Below are positions 1 through 8,331 of a stretch of 64,000 nt of DNA, piece after piece; positions within the stretch are counted from its first letter, which is position 1, and each line of letters starts with the position of its first letter. The notes beneath the pieces were generated by a model, which saw only the letters and a list, made by a program, of their open reading frames with translations, was not told the origin of the DNA and searched no databases. This DNA comes from Marchantia polymorpha subsp. ruderalis (lineage: Eukaryota; Streptophyta; Marchantiopsida; Marchantiales; Marchantiaceae): NCBI GenBank assembly GCA_037833965.1, contig AP031358.1:15694001-15758000 (forward strand), written 5' to 3'. Made by a program: the position numbers and the translations under genes.

Positions 1-850
1 GGGTGGGCCGACCACGAGTCGGCGCAGCTGGTACTTCCGGCTGCCTGTCCTCAGGTCTCTCATCCCACTTCCGCTTGCGCGGAATGCGCTCACTTCGACG
101 TTCTTCTGCTGCTCTGGCTGGAGCCGGAGCCGGAGGCGTACTGGCAGGTTCCTCGTCCGGATTCGTGTCTACTTCGGCCTCCCTCGAATATCTACCTGGA
201 TAAGACCGGCTCAGCTGCGGAAACCGAGTTTTCTCAGCATTCGTCAAACATCCCATCGCCCGGTAAAACACGATTAAGTAAGGCGATAGATGATTGAGCG
301 TTCCTCCCCTCTCTTCTTGCGCATGTTGGCGCGTCACCTTCCACAGAAGTCGTGCCCAATGCACCGGAGCTCCTGACAACACTAGCTCCACGAACTCTAC
401 CTGCCAACCATGCATGTAAGCGGTCTTGGTCGGCTGCAATATCTGCAGCAATGCTGTCGCGACATTTCTCCGCAATCGATCCTTGTAATCCCGAGTCCGG
501 AAACCGTTCTTGGGATGTCTAGCCACCTTGAAGAGCTCATTGTAAGAGACTTCTTCCTCCTGGGACACTTTCACGCTGTCGGCCTCGAAGAGGAGATCCC
601 CTTCCTCGCCGGCACACCTGCCCAACACCTGCGCCCAATTGCAAATTTCCCATCTCTCTGGGTGTGGGCGAAATCCGCGAGAAGGCTTGTGTCTCTCTTG
701 CAGATACTCGCGCACCATCTCCGGACACGTCCAATTCCACCCCCAGAGGAGAAAATCGAGCTTCAGCCTCGTCAGCACATCTTGAAATGCGCGTAGACCG
801 ATCTGCGGCACCCTGAGTGGAGACACTCGCAGTTGGGGAACCTTCGACAT
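1..850 (-). CDS. U3-encoded protein of giant LTR, N-terminal part (copy a, runs off window)
   Basis: An open frame runs from the ATG at 848-850 (MSKVPQLRVSPL) without a stop to base 1, about 283 codons. It contains the whole conserved N-terminal domain (LDFLLWGWNWTCPEMVREYL, NWAQVLGRCAGEEGDLLF, RTRDYKDRLRR, EERGGTLNHLSPYLIVFY) and enters the Pro/Ala-rich linker. I chose this ATG because copy a has frame-breaking indels upstream of it relative to copy b, while the frame below it is intact; the equivalent Met is also present in the other subfamily (MTRP). The function is unknown. The pattern of the core resembles the Pfam 'putative plant transposon protein' family carried as accessory ORFs by plant retrotransposons; that is inference. 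Confidence 0.6.
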   Translation of the reverse strand, partial: MSKVPQLRVSPLRVPQIGLRAFQDVLTRLKLDFLLWGWNWTCPEMVREYLQERHKPSRGFRPHPERWEICNWAQVLGRCAGEEGDLLFEADSVKVSQEEEVSYNELFKVARHPKNGFRTRDYKDRLRRNVATALLQILQPTKTAYMHGWQVEFVELVLSGAPVHWARLLWKVTRQHAQEERGGTLNHLSPYLIVFYRAMGCLTNAEKTRFPQLSRSYPGRYSREAEVDTNPDEEPASTPPAPAPARAAEERRSERIPRKRKWDERPEDRQPEVPAAPTRGRPT

Positions 851-2203
851 TGCGTTGCCTGCACACACAAACGTTCTCCCTTTCGCTCACTCTCTCACAA
901 TCGCCACTGCGCGTCGGCCACTCAAGCACTGACTGCTCACTCTCTCTGCGCTCGTTCAAGATCGCTACTCCCAATTCTTTCAAGGTCCGCCAAGATCCTT
1001 GTGCAACTCGTCTCCGCACTCTCTACTCTCACTGCAGGTCGCTCCGCCCTTGCGCGTAATCTTGGAACTGGAAATTGCAAAGTCAAGAATGAGGGAATGA
1101 GACTGGAGCGCAGTCTTTTCTTCTCCGATTTCAAGAACGTCCAACGTTCTTACTGGTTGCAACGTACGCAGCCGGCTATACGGCTTAACGGTTCGCCCTT
1201 TGCATGCGCGAATTCACGTCTCCGCATTGCGCGCATTCGCATGCTTAAACGTTGAATTCTCCCGCCACCGCCACCTTCCGGACTCGAGTCCGCTGCAGGG
1301 TATACGTCGGCCCTGTTGTCTTTTCCTAACCCGCCCTTCTCCGGAGGCGTGTCGCCGCTGGCGCGTTCATTATCCGTCGGCGCCTTGCTGGAGGCGCACA
1401 TCCAGCCGGAGCGAATTACGCCGGCGCGCAGTCGTACCGCCTATTTTGTCCTTTATGCCTTGTCCGTTGCTGCCAGCGCATATCCGTCAGCGCAACTCAT
1501 GCCAGCGCATCCGGCCGTCAGCGCCACGTCGGAGGCGTACATCCGACCGGCGCTTTCCTTCCATGAACAGCCGCCAAGGGCGCTTCCGACTCTGAGTTGG
1601 TTTCCTCCTGTGAGCGCGTGATTCCGCCGAAGGCGCATCGCCGAGGGCGTACGGGAATCCTTTCCGGCTGTGAACCCTAGCGCGAACGGCGCATGTCCGG
1701 CTACGAGTTTTCCGACGCTCATAACTTCTCCATTCCTGATCCATCTCCGGCGCTCTTGGACTCGTTAGAACGAGCGTCCCGAGCTCTGTCTAATGCAACT
1801 TCCACCAACTGGATCTACCGTGTATCCCGATTGTTATGAAGGTTTTCCCTTTCCGCGCTAGCGGCGCTTCGCCGAAGGCGCACTCATGGTCGGATGCCTT
1901 TAGAGGTCCGGGCCCTTCTCCTGACGTCTTTAGCAAAACCTCCTCCTGAGGTGTCTGCGCCGGAAGCGTAGCTTCCTTATGCGCTAGAGGCGCGTGAGTA
2001 GAGACAACTCAAAAAGGAGCTTTTGCCGAAGGCGCCGAAGACGTTGGCGTTGGTACATCCGACTACGTGATTCTTTGTGCCCTCGTGACGATCTCATCAA
2101 TCCACTCTATTTAGCGTACCCTTCTCTAGCTACAAACACTGCTTTGGTACTAGTTTTCTAAAATTGTTTAAATTCTGCAAAAAAAACAAAAAGTGTGTTA
2201 CCA
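1..2203 (-). mobile_element. Giant U3-ORF LTR, copy a (partial, cut by window start)
   Basis: This stretch matches 7484-9689 nearly base for base and is the 5' (U3) half of the same LTR, read on the minus strand. Its outer end at 2203 reads GTGTGTTACCA, i.e. the minus-strand LTR starts TGGTAACACAC exactly as in copy b. It begins inside the U3 ORF at base 1. Small 1-2 bp indels relative to copy b lie upstream of the ORF start. The flank after the end is 29 bp of unassigned DNA (2204-2232) before the chromovirus. The other end and target duplication lie outside the window. Confidence 0.85.
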
Positions 2204-2232
2204 CAAGCACTTCTCAAGCAAGTTTGGAGAAC

Positions 2233-2652
2233 TGTAACCATCTTTAGTTAGTTAGAACTAAAGTAGAGGTTACTCTGAATATTGATGTAGATACTTTAGT
2301 GTGCACTAGTCATAGCTGCCACGTCAGCGATCCGCGCACTTGGTAGGTACAGAGTGGATGTGTTAGTTGACAGTGCCACGTCAGCAATCCGTGTGCTTGT
2401 AGGTAAGGATTGAGTGTGTTAGTTAGTGTGTTAGTTGGGTGCGCCACGTCAGCGATCCGTGTGCTTGTTAGGGTTATCCGCCACGTCATCCATCCACTAG
2501 GAGTGGTATGGATGGTGGGGATTAGATCTTATCACCTTGTACTTGTTGATGAGAGCTATATAAGGGAGAGGAGAACCATTGTTGGTATCTCTCATCTTCA
2601 GAGTTTACGTTTCTATCGTCGAGTGAACTTCTCTCTAAACCCTAGTGTTACA
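2233..2652 (+). repeat. 5' LTR of chromovirus
   Basis: TGTAACCATC...GTGTTACA, nearly identical to 12783-13201. A TATA-like TATATAAGG lies near 2568-2576 in GAGAGCTATATAAGGGAGAG, about 75 bp before the LTR end, and would place the transcription start just downstream. Repeated GCCACGTCAGC motifs occur in the U3 part (near 2320, 2375 and 2442); they contain an ACGT core typical of plant bZIP sites, so they may be promoter elements. Confidence 0.93.
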
Positions 2653-2653
2653 A

Positions 2654-2665
2654 TGGTATCAGAGC
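2654..2665 (+). other. Primer binding site, initiator-Met tRNA type
   Basis: TGGTATCAGAGC starts two bases after the 5' LTR. It is the exact complement of the 3' end of plant initiator-Met tRNA, the primer used by many plant LTR retrotransposons. It fixes the element's orientation as plus. Confidence 0.93.
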
Positions 2666-2786
2666 GACCTTGCTCTTTCCTTGAGTGTGGATTACCTCTC
2701 ATGGAATAGCAAGTGAGTGATGATGGAGTGTAGTCTTGAGAGTGTATAGAGGCTGGCAGAGGTCATTCATCTGCATGTAGAGAGAG

Positions 2787-3249
2787 GTGGAAGGGGGACA
2801 TTGTGTTTTTGCAGATATGGACGGGATTGACAGGAATCCAGTACCGCACTGGCCAATTCCTAACCTATTCGATATTCACCTTCGTTGCATGGAGAAACAT
2901 CATTTTCGGATGTACCTTGTGGCTTGTTGGGGTGCAGATTTTATGACTAGAGTGATGGAGTCAAGAGTGCCACTGATTCTTCCAATAGTTACTTATGGAG
3001 AGACTTGGGATTGTACTATATACATTCTATACTGATTGTTTCATGGATTTGAATCGCGAACCACCTGTCCCGGTTCGATTCAGCACTTATGTAGAGATTA
3101 GAACAGTATATAGACAGAAGAGGATATGGAGAGATTTTCTTGTGAGGAATTATGGAGAGGAGTACTATAGAGCTGTGATAGAGTCACCTGCACCTTTTGT
3201 GACTCCTTTGTTGAGAGGTCACATAATGATTATACTCACTTTGTATTAG
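2787..3249 (+). pseudogene. Leader ORFs of chromovirus with internal duplication
   Basis: Two overlapping frames, 2787-3035 and 2995-3249, lie between the primer site and gag. Each reads as a variant of one module: the first has MDGIDRNPVPHWPIPNLF, RMYLVACWGADFMTRVMES and VPLILPIVTYG; the second has MDLNREPPVPVRFSTYVEI, DFLVRNYGEEYYRAVIES and PFVTPLLRG. They lie in different frames, so the region has suffered an indel or the duplication was out of frame. I do not recognise the module; most chromovirus leaders lack it. It could be an N-terminal extension of gag. Confidence 0.4.
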
Positions 3250-3266
3250 AGGGAGTGTGAAAAAGC

Positions 3267-4432
3267 ATGGGAACATCAATTGATATGGGTGAGGTTCTCA
3301 ATGCAATCATGGCAGAGATGAAGGAGTTGAGAAAAGCGATAGTAGATGGGCATACCAAGCAGCAAGCCATGGAAGATAAAATCTTTGCATTAGAGAGTGA
3401 GAAAGTAGAGAGAGAGAGAGAGTTGGAGAGATGGAAGTTGAACCTCAAGTTCAAGCTTCCCAAGTTCAGCCAGAACCAACTCCTATTGATGCAGCAGAGG
3501 CAAATAGGAGACGTCTTCAAGAGATTGAAGATCAAGCAAATCTTTTGCTTCGAATGGGAAAATCCTGTAAGGTGGAAGCTTACAAAGGGAGTAGAGCAAT
3601 GGGAGTGTTAGAGGGATGGATTATGAGGATGAATATTCATTTATCCCATTTTCATGTTTCTAATTATATTGCAGGAATGTTCATGAGATCTTATATTACG
3701 GATAAGGCTCTCACATGGTACACAACATGGGAGAGAATGCTTTCAGAACGAGGTGCTACCATTTCGTGGAGTGGAATGCAGGAAGGACTTCTGCAAAATT
3801 TTCAAGCGGTGGATTCTCTTCAAACTGCAAGAATGAAGTTGTGGGATCTGAAGCAGAAAGGAGGTATTCATGAGTACATTGAAGAATTTCGTGATCTTCA
3901 AGTATCTATCATGGATATGAGTGGAGCTGAAGCCTTGGACGTGTTCAAACGAGGCTTGAAAGATCGAATTCGAAAGGAGGTGATGGTAACCAATCCATCT
4001 ACTGTGAATGAAGCAATCGCAATTGCTCAACGAATTTCAGGTGCTTTTGGTGTCACACACGGTGAGCCAGTGAGCAATTTTAGAGATCCATCTGGTCCAA
4101 CACCGATGGAGTTGGGAAACCTTCGACGTAGAGAAGGTTTTGCACCAACAAGAGGACCACCACCAAGATTTGGAGGTGAGATTAAGCGACCAGGAGTTCC
4201 AAATTTGCAAGAAGGTTATGCAAATAATGGAATAGTTTGAGGAGGAGCTGGAGTTCGTGACAATCGCGAATGCTATGCATGTGGACGAATGGGTCACATA
4301 GCCAAGTTTTGTCGAGTTCGGCCGACACAACAAGGAGGACGGCCCATGCAGCGACGACCGTTCAACAATATGGAGGGGATAGAGTATGAAGAGGTGGAGG
4401 AAGCAGTTTCGGGAAACGAAGATCACCAGTAA
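3267..4432 (+). pseudogene. gag: Chromovirus gag (frameshift plus nonsense)
   Basis: The start ATG at 3267 opens a frame with a short charged coiled coil (MGEVLNAIMAEMKELRKAI). At 3403-3423 a (GA)n run shifts the frame; the rest of gag continues in another frame from about 3431 (EVEPQVQASQVQPEP). The Retrotrans_gag core follows: GVLEGWIMRMN, ALTWYTTWERML, and GIHEYIEEFRDLQ through FKRGLKDRIRKEV. A TGA at 4238-4240 interrupts it, and in the same frame beyond lies the zinc knuckle CYACGRMGHIAKFC (CX2CX4HX4C, near 4270-4311). The frame ends at TAA 4430-4432. Pol then reads in a different frame. Gag would form the cytoplasmic particle and bind RNA through the knuckle. Confidence 0.85.
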
Positions 4433-4497
4433 TCTTTCCTCGCGGCCTTACTGGTTCTACAAAGCGAAGAAAAGGCGAGGTTGGAAGAAAGCAATGG

Positions 4498-4788
4498 TTG
4501 GGAGCTCATGGAAGGAGTAAGAAGCAAGCTCAACTCATTGTCACTAATGGTTTCATGGAAGGACACAAGGTGAGAGTTTTAATTGATCCTGGAGCAACTG
4601 AGAATTTTCTATCAAGGAGTGTTGCTATGAAGTTAGGTTTGATGTTGATGAAGGACGTGAGTGAAGAAGTTGAATTGCCAAACGGGCAAACTGAAGTGAT
4701 AGAAACACTACCACGGAGTGTAGAATTATCCATAGGTAGATAGAAGGAGAGCATTGAATGGAGAGTAATTCGTTTAGCTCGGTATGAT
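4498..4788 (+). pseudogene. pol: Chromovirus protease region (5' part of pol)
   Basis: The frame encodes an aspartic-protease segment: QAQLIVTNGFMEG, then VLIDPGATENFLS near 4570-4615, and ELPNGQTEV. The usual catalytic triad D-S/T-G is D-P-G here (Asp codon 4585-4587); the Pro is unusual and may inactivate the enzyme or reflect decay. A TAG at 4741-4743 breaks the frame, which then continues ESIEWRVIRLARYD up to 4788. There pol is cut by the giant LTR element; the older relic copy shows the uninterrupted text continues with RDVILGMPW, which is found from 9692 on. Confidence 0.82.
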
Positions 4789-4829
4789 GTCCCCGGCAGC
4801 GGCGCCAAAAAGAAGTTGTCGGCTCCTTA
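4788..4829 (-). other. tRNA-Asp-type primer site and leader retained next to LTR copy b
   Basis: On the minus strand, directly after the LTR copy b end (GGTTATTACA), comes a 22-nt leader and then TGGCGCCGCTGCCGGGGACA (4788-4807). This matches the 3' end of plant tRNA-Asp (TGGCGCCGTTGCCGGGGA) with one difference. The same leader and primer site occur at 53438-53479 ahead of gag. The internal region of the element stops at the primer site and chromovirus pol begins at once, so everything else on this side has been deleted. Confidence 0.85.
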
Positions 4830-5713
4830 TGTAATAACCCACCAAAGGCTAAAACTGCAGTATGGTGGTAAAAAGATCGAACCCACAGGGACAGAGGCAA
4901 CACACAGAGTAAAAGTGTCACGTTTAACAGACTTTTGTAGAGTTTGAATTCTAGGCGACTGTCACTCCCAGAAATACTGCAGTGCTCGACTCGGAGGAGG
5001 ATCTCAACTCGGAGGATGCTCGGAGGATGCACGGTACAGCGTGGTCACTCAACACACACACACACACACACCTGAAACTGGCAACAAGCACAACTCGGAG
5101 GTCGGTCAGGACCTCCGCTTCGGATTTCAGGAGGAAAGTGTCTCAAAAGTTCACTCAGAGGTTCTGCAGGTAGTGCCTCCCACTCCGGCTTTTACTGCCC
5201 TTCCGCCAGGAACTAGCGGGGGTACCCGGACTGGACTTCCCACTTCGGAACAAAGCCTCTACATACGCCGTGGACGTCACCCTCGACTATCACACCAAAC
5301 GCAGGGAGTGTAGACCCGACTGAGAACTTACTGAAAACACGATCCAGTAACACACACACAACCTGAATTACAAACCAAGGTTTACACGAAGTAATACAAC
5401 TTCACATTGGCATTCAGGGGAAACTTCCCGTAGGAGTACAATCAGGAAATGTCACTCGAAGGAGTAAGGGGGAACTGTTCAAGTATCTAACTCGCAGCCG
5501 GCTCTGAGCATCAGAAATCACCCGCAGGTGCAGATCCGCACTACTCAAGTCTCTAACCGGGTACTAGCTCTGAACATTCAGCCGAAGGCCTTCAACTACA
5601 ACATACGGTAACTTCGCTATGCTGCAGCTTCTCTACGTGGTGCCAGGACCAAAATGCACAAACACGCCAAGAAAGTGAGTTCCTGATCTGCACTTCCGAA
5701 ACTGGAAGAGTCC

Positions 5714-5742
5714 CAAGGCAAAACGCCTTGATCTACTTTATA
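5714..5742 (-). promoter_or_regulatory. LTR copy b TATA box with adjoining hairpin
   Basis: TATAAAG on the minus strand (5736-5742) lies 34 bp after the U3 ORF stop. Immediately downstream is the inverted repeat CAAGGC-gtttt-GCCTTG (5714-5730). The same TATA-plus-hairpin arrangement is found in every copy that reaches this point (c, d, e, f, g). The usual spacing puts the transcription start within or just after the hairpin, so it would mark the U3/R border. Confidence 0.7.
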
Positions 5743-5775
5743 CCCTCAAAAGATCCTAACTAGCACTACGCTATC

Positions 5776-8331
5776 CTATCTACTACTCGCAGCATCTGCG
5801 CGAAACCAAACTACTCTACTGCACTCGGCAGATCCGGTGCTGCGCCTCCTGCGCGCCGGACTGCTCCGCTTACTGTCTCTACCTTGCCAGTCTTCCGACC
5901 GGCTGCGTAACCCCAGGCGTCGGAGCGCTGTGGTGACTTCCGACTGCAAGTGCGCCATAGTGTCGCGCGCACCCGACAAGAAGGTTTCTAATTTTCTCGC
6001 CACTCGCCGCCGACTCCGACTGTCACCCTCCGTCAATGCCGCCGCCCGAAGCTCGAACTCCCTGAGTGTGATCCTCTCTTGAGCTGCCACCTCCCAATGA
6101 GCGTATCCTTTTAGACAACGAGTCACCTGTGTCGCCAACTCTCCTCGCGCCCTGCAGCTGCTCTCCACCTCTGCCAGCTGCATTTCTGCTTCCGCACGTT
6201 GTGCCCTCAAATCCGAGCACTCGGATTGCAAGTTGCGCAACAACTCCTCATCCTCCTTGCGGGCTCTTTGACTTTCTTCTAAGGCGCGCGTCTGGCGCGT
6301 AAGCTCGGCTGCTAGGACTTGGTTTTGTCTCCGCTCCTCCTGCAATTCCGACTCGATTTTTGCCCGTATTAGCTCGGCATCCGCCTGACTTTTCGTCGCC
6401 GCATCCTCCCTCTGCTGCTGCAAGGCTTGGTATAGCTTCTGTGTGACCGCCAGGTGTTGTCGGAGGGCGGTGTTCCTATCCACATATACTCCGCACCTAG
6501 AGGCCCACTTTGCCACCTTGCTCCTCGTCCTTCGCCTGATAGTCTCCACATAAGACTGCGGTTTTAAAGCACTTGCGTATTTGGATGTCTTGCGATCCAG
6601 ATATCGCAGGAGTGGAACTATCTGTTCGCACAGCACCCCTGTTGGCGTTTTCTGCACCGAATCCGCTTCCTGCTCTTCCGAGCTTGTCTCGTCCTCAGTC
6701 TCGAGGATTTCAGTCGCCAACGAGTCCCTTGGCGACTCCCTGGAACTGTGGCGCGCAGCAGCTTCCGCTGCGACTGCTGCTCCACTGCCTGCTAAAATAT
6801 CCAGGGCAGTGGGAGATCCCACTGCTTGAGCCCCTGTTCCGGCTCGATTGTCGGTTTCCGAAGGGGTCGACGCCGTAGTGACTCTTGTCACTCTTGCACC
6901 GTCCGCTTCTGCTGCCTGTCCTTCCGGCGCAATTTGCGCGGAAGGTGTCCTCGTTGAAGGTGCGTCCGCCGAAGGCGTCCGCACACTGGTCGTTGGCCCC
7001 ATCCGTCTCGCAGTCGGCGAATCCGGCCGACTCTCTGTTGTCCGACTCGCAGTCGGCCGACCAGCAGTTGTCCGACTGGGAGTCGGATACACCCTGCGCG
7101 TCTTGACTCCACTTGGCCTGCTTGCTGGTGGCGTTTTCCCAGAAGTGCCTTCTGCCGAAGGCGACCCTCTGAGGGTTGTTGGCTCGTCAGCCAAACTTTC
7201 TTCTGCTTCCGGCCTGCTGTCCGGTTCAACGCGCCGTTCAGTTGGCCTTCCTTCCGCTTGTCGGCCTTCAGTCATCCGACTCGCAGTCGGCCGACTGTCA
7301 GTCCGTCCATCTCCTCCCGAAGGCCGTGGTGCCTTCTGTGCAGAGGTATCTGCCGTCTTCCCTAGAATCTGAGCGATTATCTCCTCCTGTGTGAGATTCC
7401 GCCGGGTCGGAGTTCGCCCGGTCTCCTCAGTACCAGTTGGCATTTTGCGTGCCCTCTGTTTTGGTCGACTGTGAGGCTCGGGGGTGGGCCGACCACGAGT
7501 CGGCGCAGCTGGCACTTCCGGCTGCATGTCCTCAGGTCTCTCATCCCACTTCCGCTTTCGTGGAATGCGCTCACTTCGACGTTCTTCTGCTGCTCTTGCT
7601 GGAGCCGGAGCCGGAGGCGTACTGGCAGGTTCCTCGTCCGGATCCGTGTCTACTTCGGCCTCCCTCGAATATCTACCTGGATAGTTCCGGGTCAGCTGCG
7701 GAAACCGTGTTTTCTCAGCATTTGTCAAACATCCCATCGCCCGATAAAACACGATCAAGTAAGGCGAGAGATGATTGAGGGTTCCTCCTTTCTCTTCTTG
7801 CGCATGTTGGCGCGTCACCTTCCACAGGAGCCGTGCCCAATGCACTGGAGCTCCTGACAACACTAGCTCCACAAATTCTACCTGCCAACCATGCATGTAA
7901 GCGGTCTTGGTCGGCTGCAATATCTGCAGCAATGCAGTCGCGACATTTCTCCGCAATCGATCTTTGTAATCCCGTGTCCGGAAACCGTTCTTGGGATGCC
8001 TGGCAACTTTGAAGAGCTCATTGTAAGAGACTTCTTCCTCCTGGGACACCTTCACGCTATCGGCCTCGAAGAGGAGGTCCCCTTCCTCGCCGGCACACCT
8101 GCCCAACACCTGCGCCCAGTTGCAAATGTCCCATCTCTCTGGGTGTGGGCGGAATCCGCGAGAGGGCTTGTGTCTCTCCTGCAGATACTCGCGCACCATC
8201 TCCGGACATGTCCAGTTCCACCCCCATAGGAGAAAATCAAGCTTCAGCCTCAGCATCACATCTTGAAATGCGCGTAGACCGATCTGCGGCACCCTGAGTG
8301 GAGACACTCGCAGTTGGGGAACCTTCGACAT
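5776..8331 (-). CDS. U3-encoded protein of giant LTR (copy b, intact, 851 aa)
   Basis: The only uninterrupted copy of this ORF in the window. I start it at MSKVPQLRVSPL (8331); the frame is open a further 96 codons to an ATG at 8619, but upstream indels in copy a argue against that part being coding. Residues 1-230 form a conserved, probably globular domain (KLDFLLWGWNWTCPEMVREYL; WAQVLGRCAG; GFRTRDYKDRLRRNV; ALLQILQPTKTAYMHGWQVEF; EKGGTLNHLSPYLIVFYRAM), ending in an acidic DTDPDEE. Residues 230-550 are Pro/Arg/Ser/Thr-rich with a basic PRKRKW stretch. The last 300 residues are Glu/Arg-rich coiled coil. No polymerase, protease or integrase motif is seen. Being in U3, it would be transcribed from the 3' LTR side or from its own promoter. 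Function unknown. Confidence 0.72.
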   Translation of the reverse strand: MSKVPQLRVSPLRVPQIGLRAFQDVMLRLKLDFLLWGWNWTCPEMVREYLQERHKPSRGFRPHPERWDICNWAQVLGRCAGEEGDLLFEADSVKVSQEEEVSYNELFKVARHPKNGFRTRDYKDRLRRNVATALLQILQPTKTAYMHGWQVEFVELVLSGAPVHWARLLWKVTRQHAQEEKGGTLNHLSPYLIVFYRAMGCLTNAEKTRFPQLTRNYPGRYSREAEVDTDPDEEPASTPPAPAPARAAEERRSERIPRKRKWDERPEDMQPEVPAAPTRGRPTPEPHSRPKQRARKMPTGTEETGRTPTRRNLTQEEIIAQILGKTADTSAQKAPRPSGGDGRTDSRPTASRMTEGRQAEGRPTERRVEPDSRPEAEESLADEPTTLRGSPSAEGTSGKTPPASRPSGVKTRRVYPTPSRTTAGRPTASRTTESRPDSPTARRMGPTTSVRTPSADAPSTRTPSAQIAPEGQAAEADGARVTRVTTASTPSETDNRAGTGAQAVGSPTALDILAGSGAAVAAEAAARHSSRESPRDSLATEILETEDETSSEEQEADSVQKTPTGVLCEQIVPLLRYLDRKTSKYASALKPQSYVETIRRRTRSKVAKWASRCGVYVDRNTALRQHLAVTQKLYQALQQQREDAATKSQADAELIRAKIESELQEERRQNQVLAAELTRQTRALEESQRARKEDEELLRNLQSECSDLRAQRAEAEMQLAEVESSCRARGELATQVTRCLKGYAHWEVAAQERITLREFELRAAALTEGDSRSRRRVARKLETFLSGARDTMAHLQSEVTTALRRLGLRSRSEDWQGRDSKRSSPARRRRSTGSAECSRVVWFRADAASSR

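Noticed and set aside
6573..7394. Plus-strand frames (e.g. 6848-7372) opposite the U3 ORF of copy b
   Set aside because: The GC-rich Pro/Arg/Ser linker of the real ORF leaves the opposite strand open; the translations are low-complexity and not shared with copies c or f.
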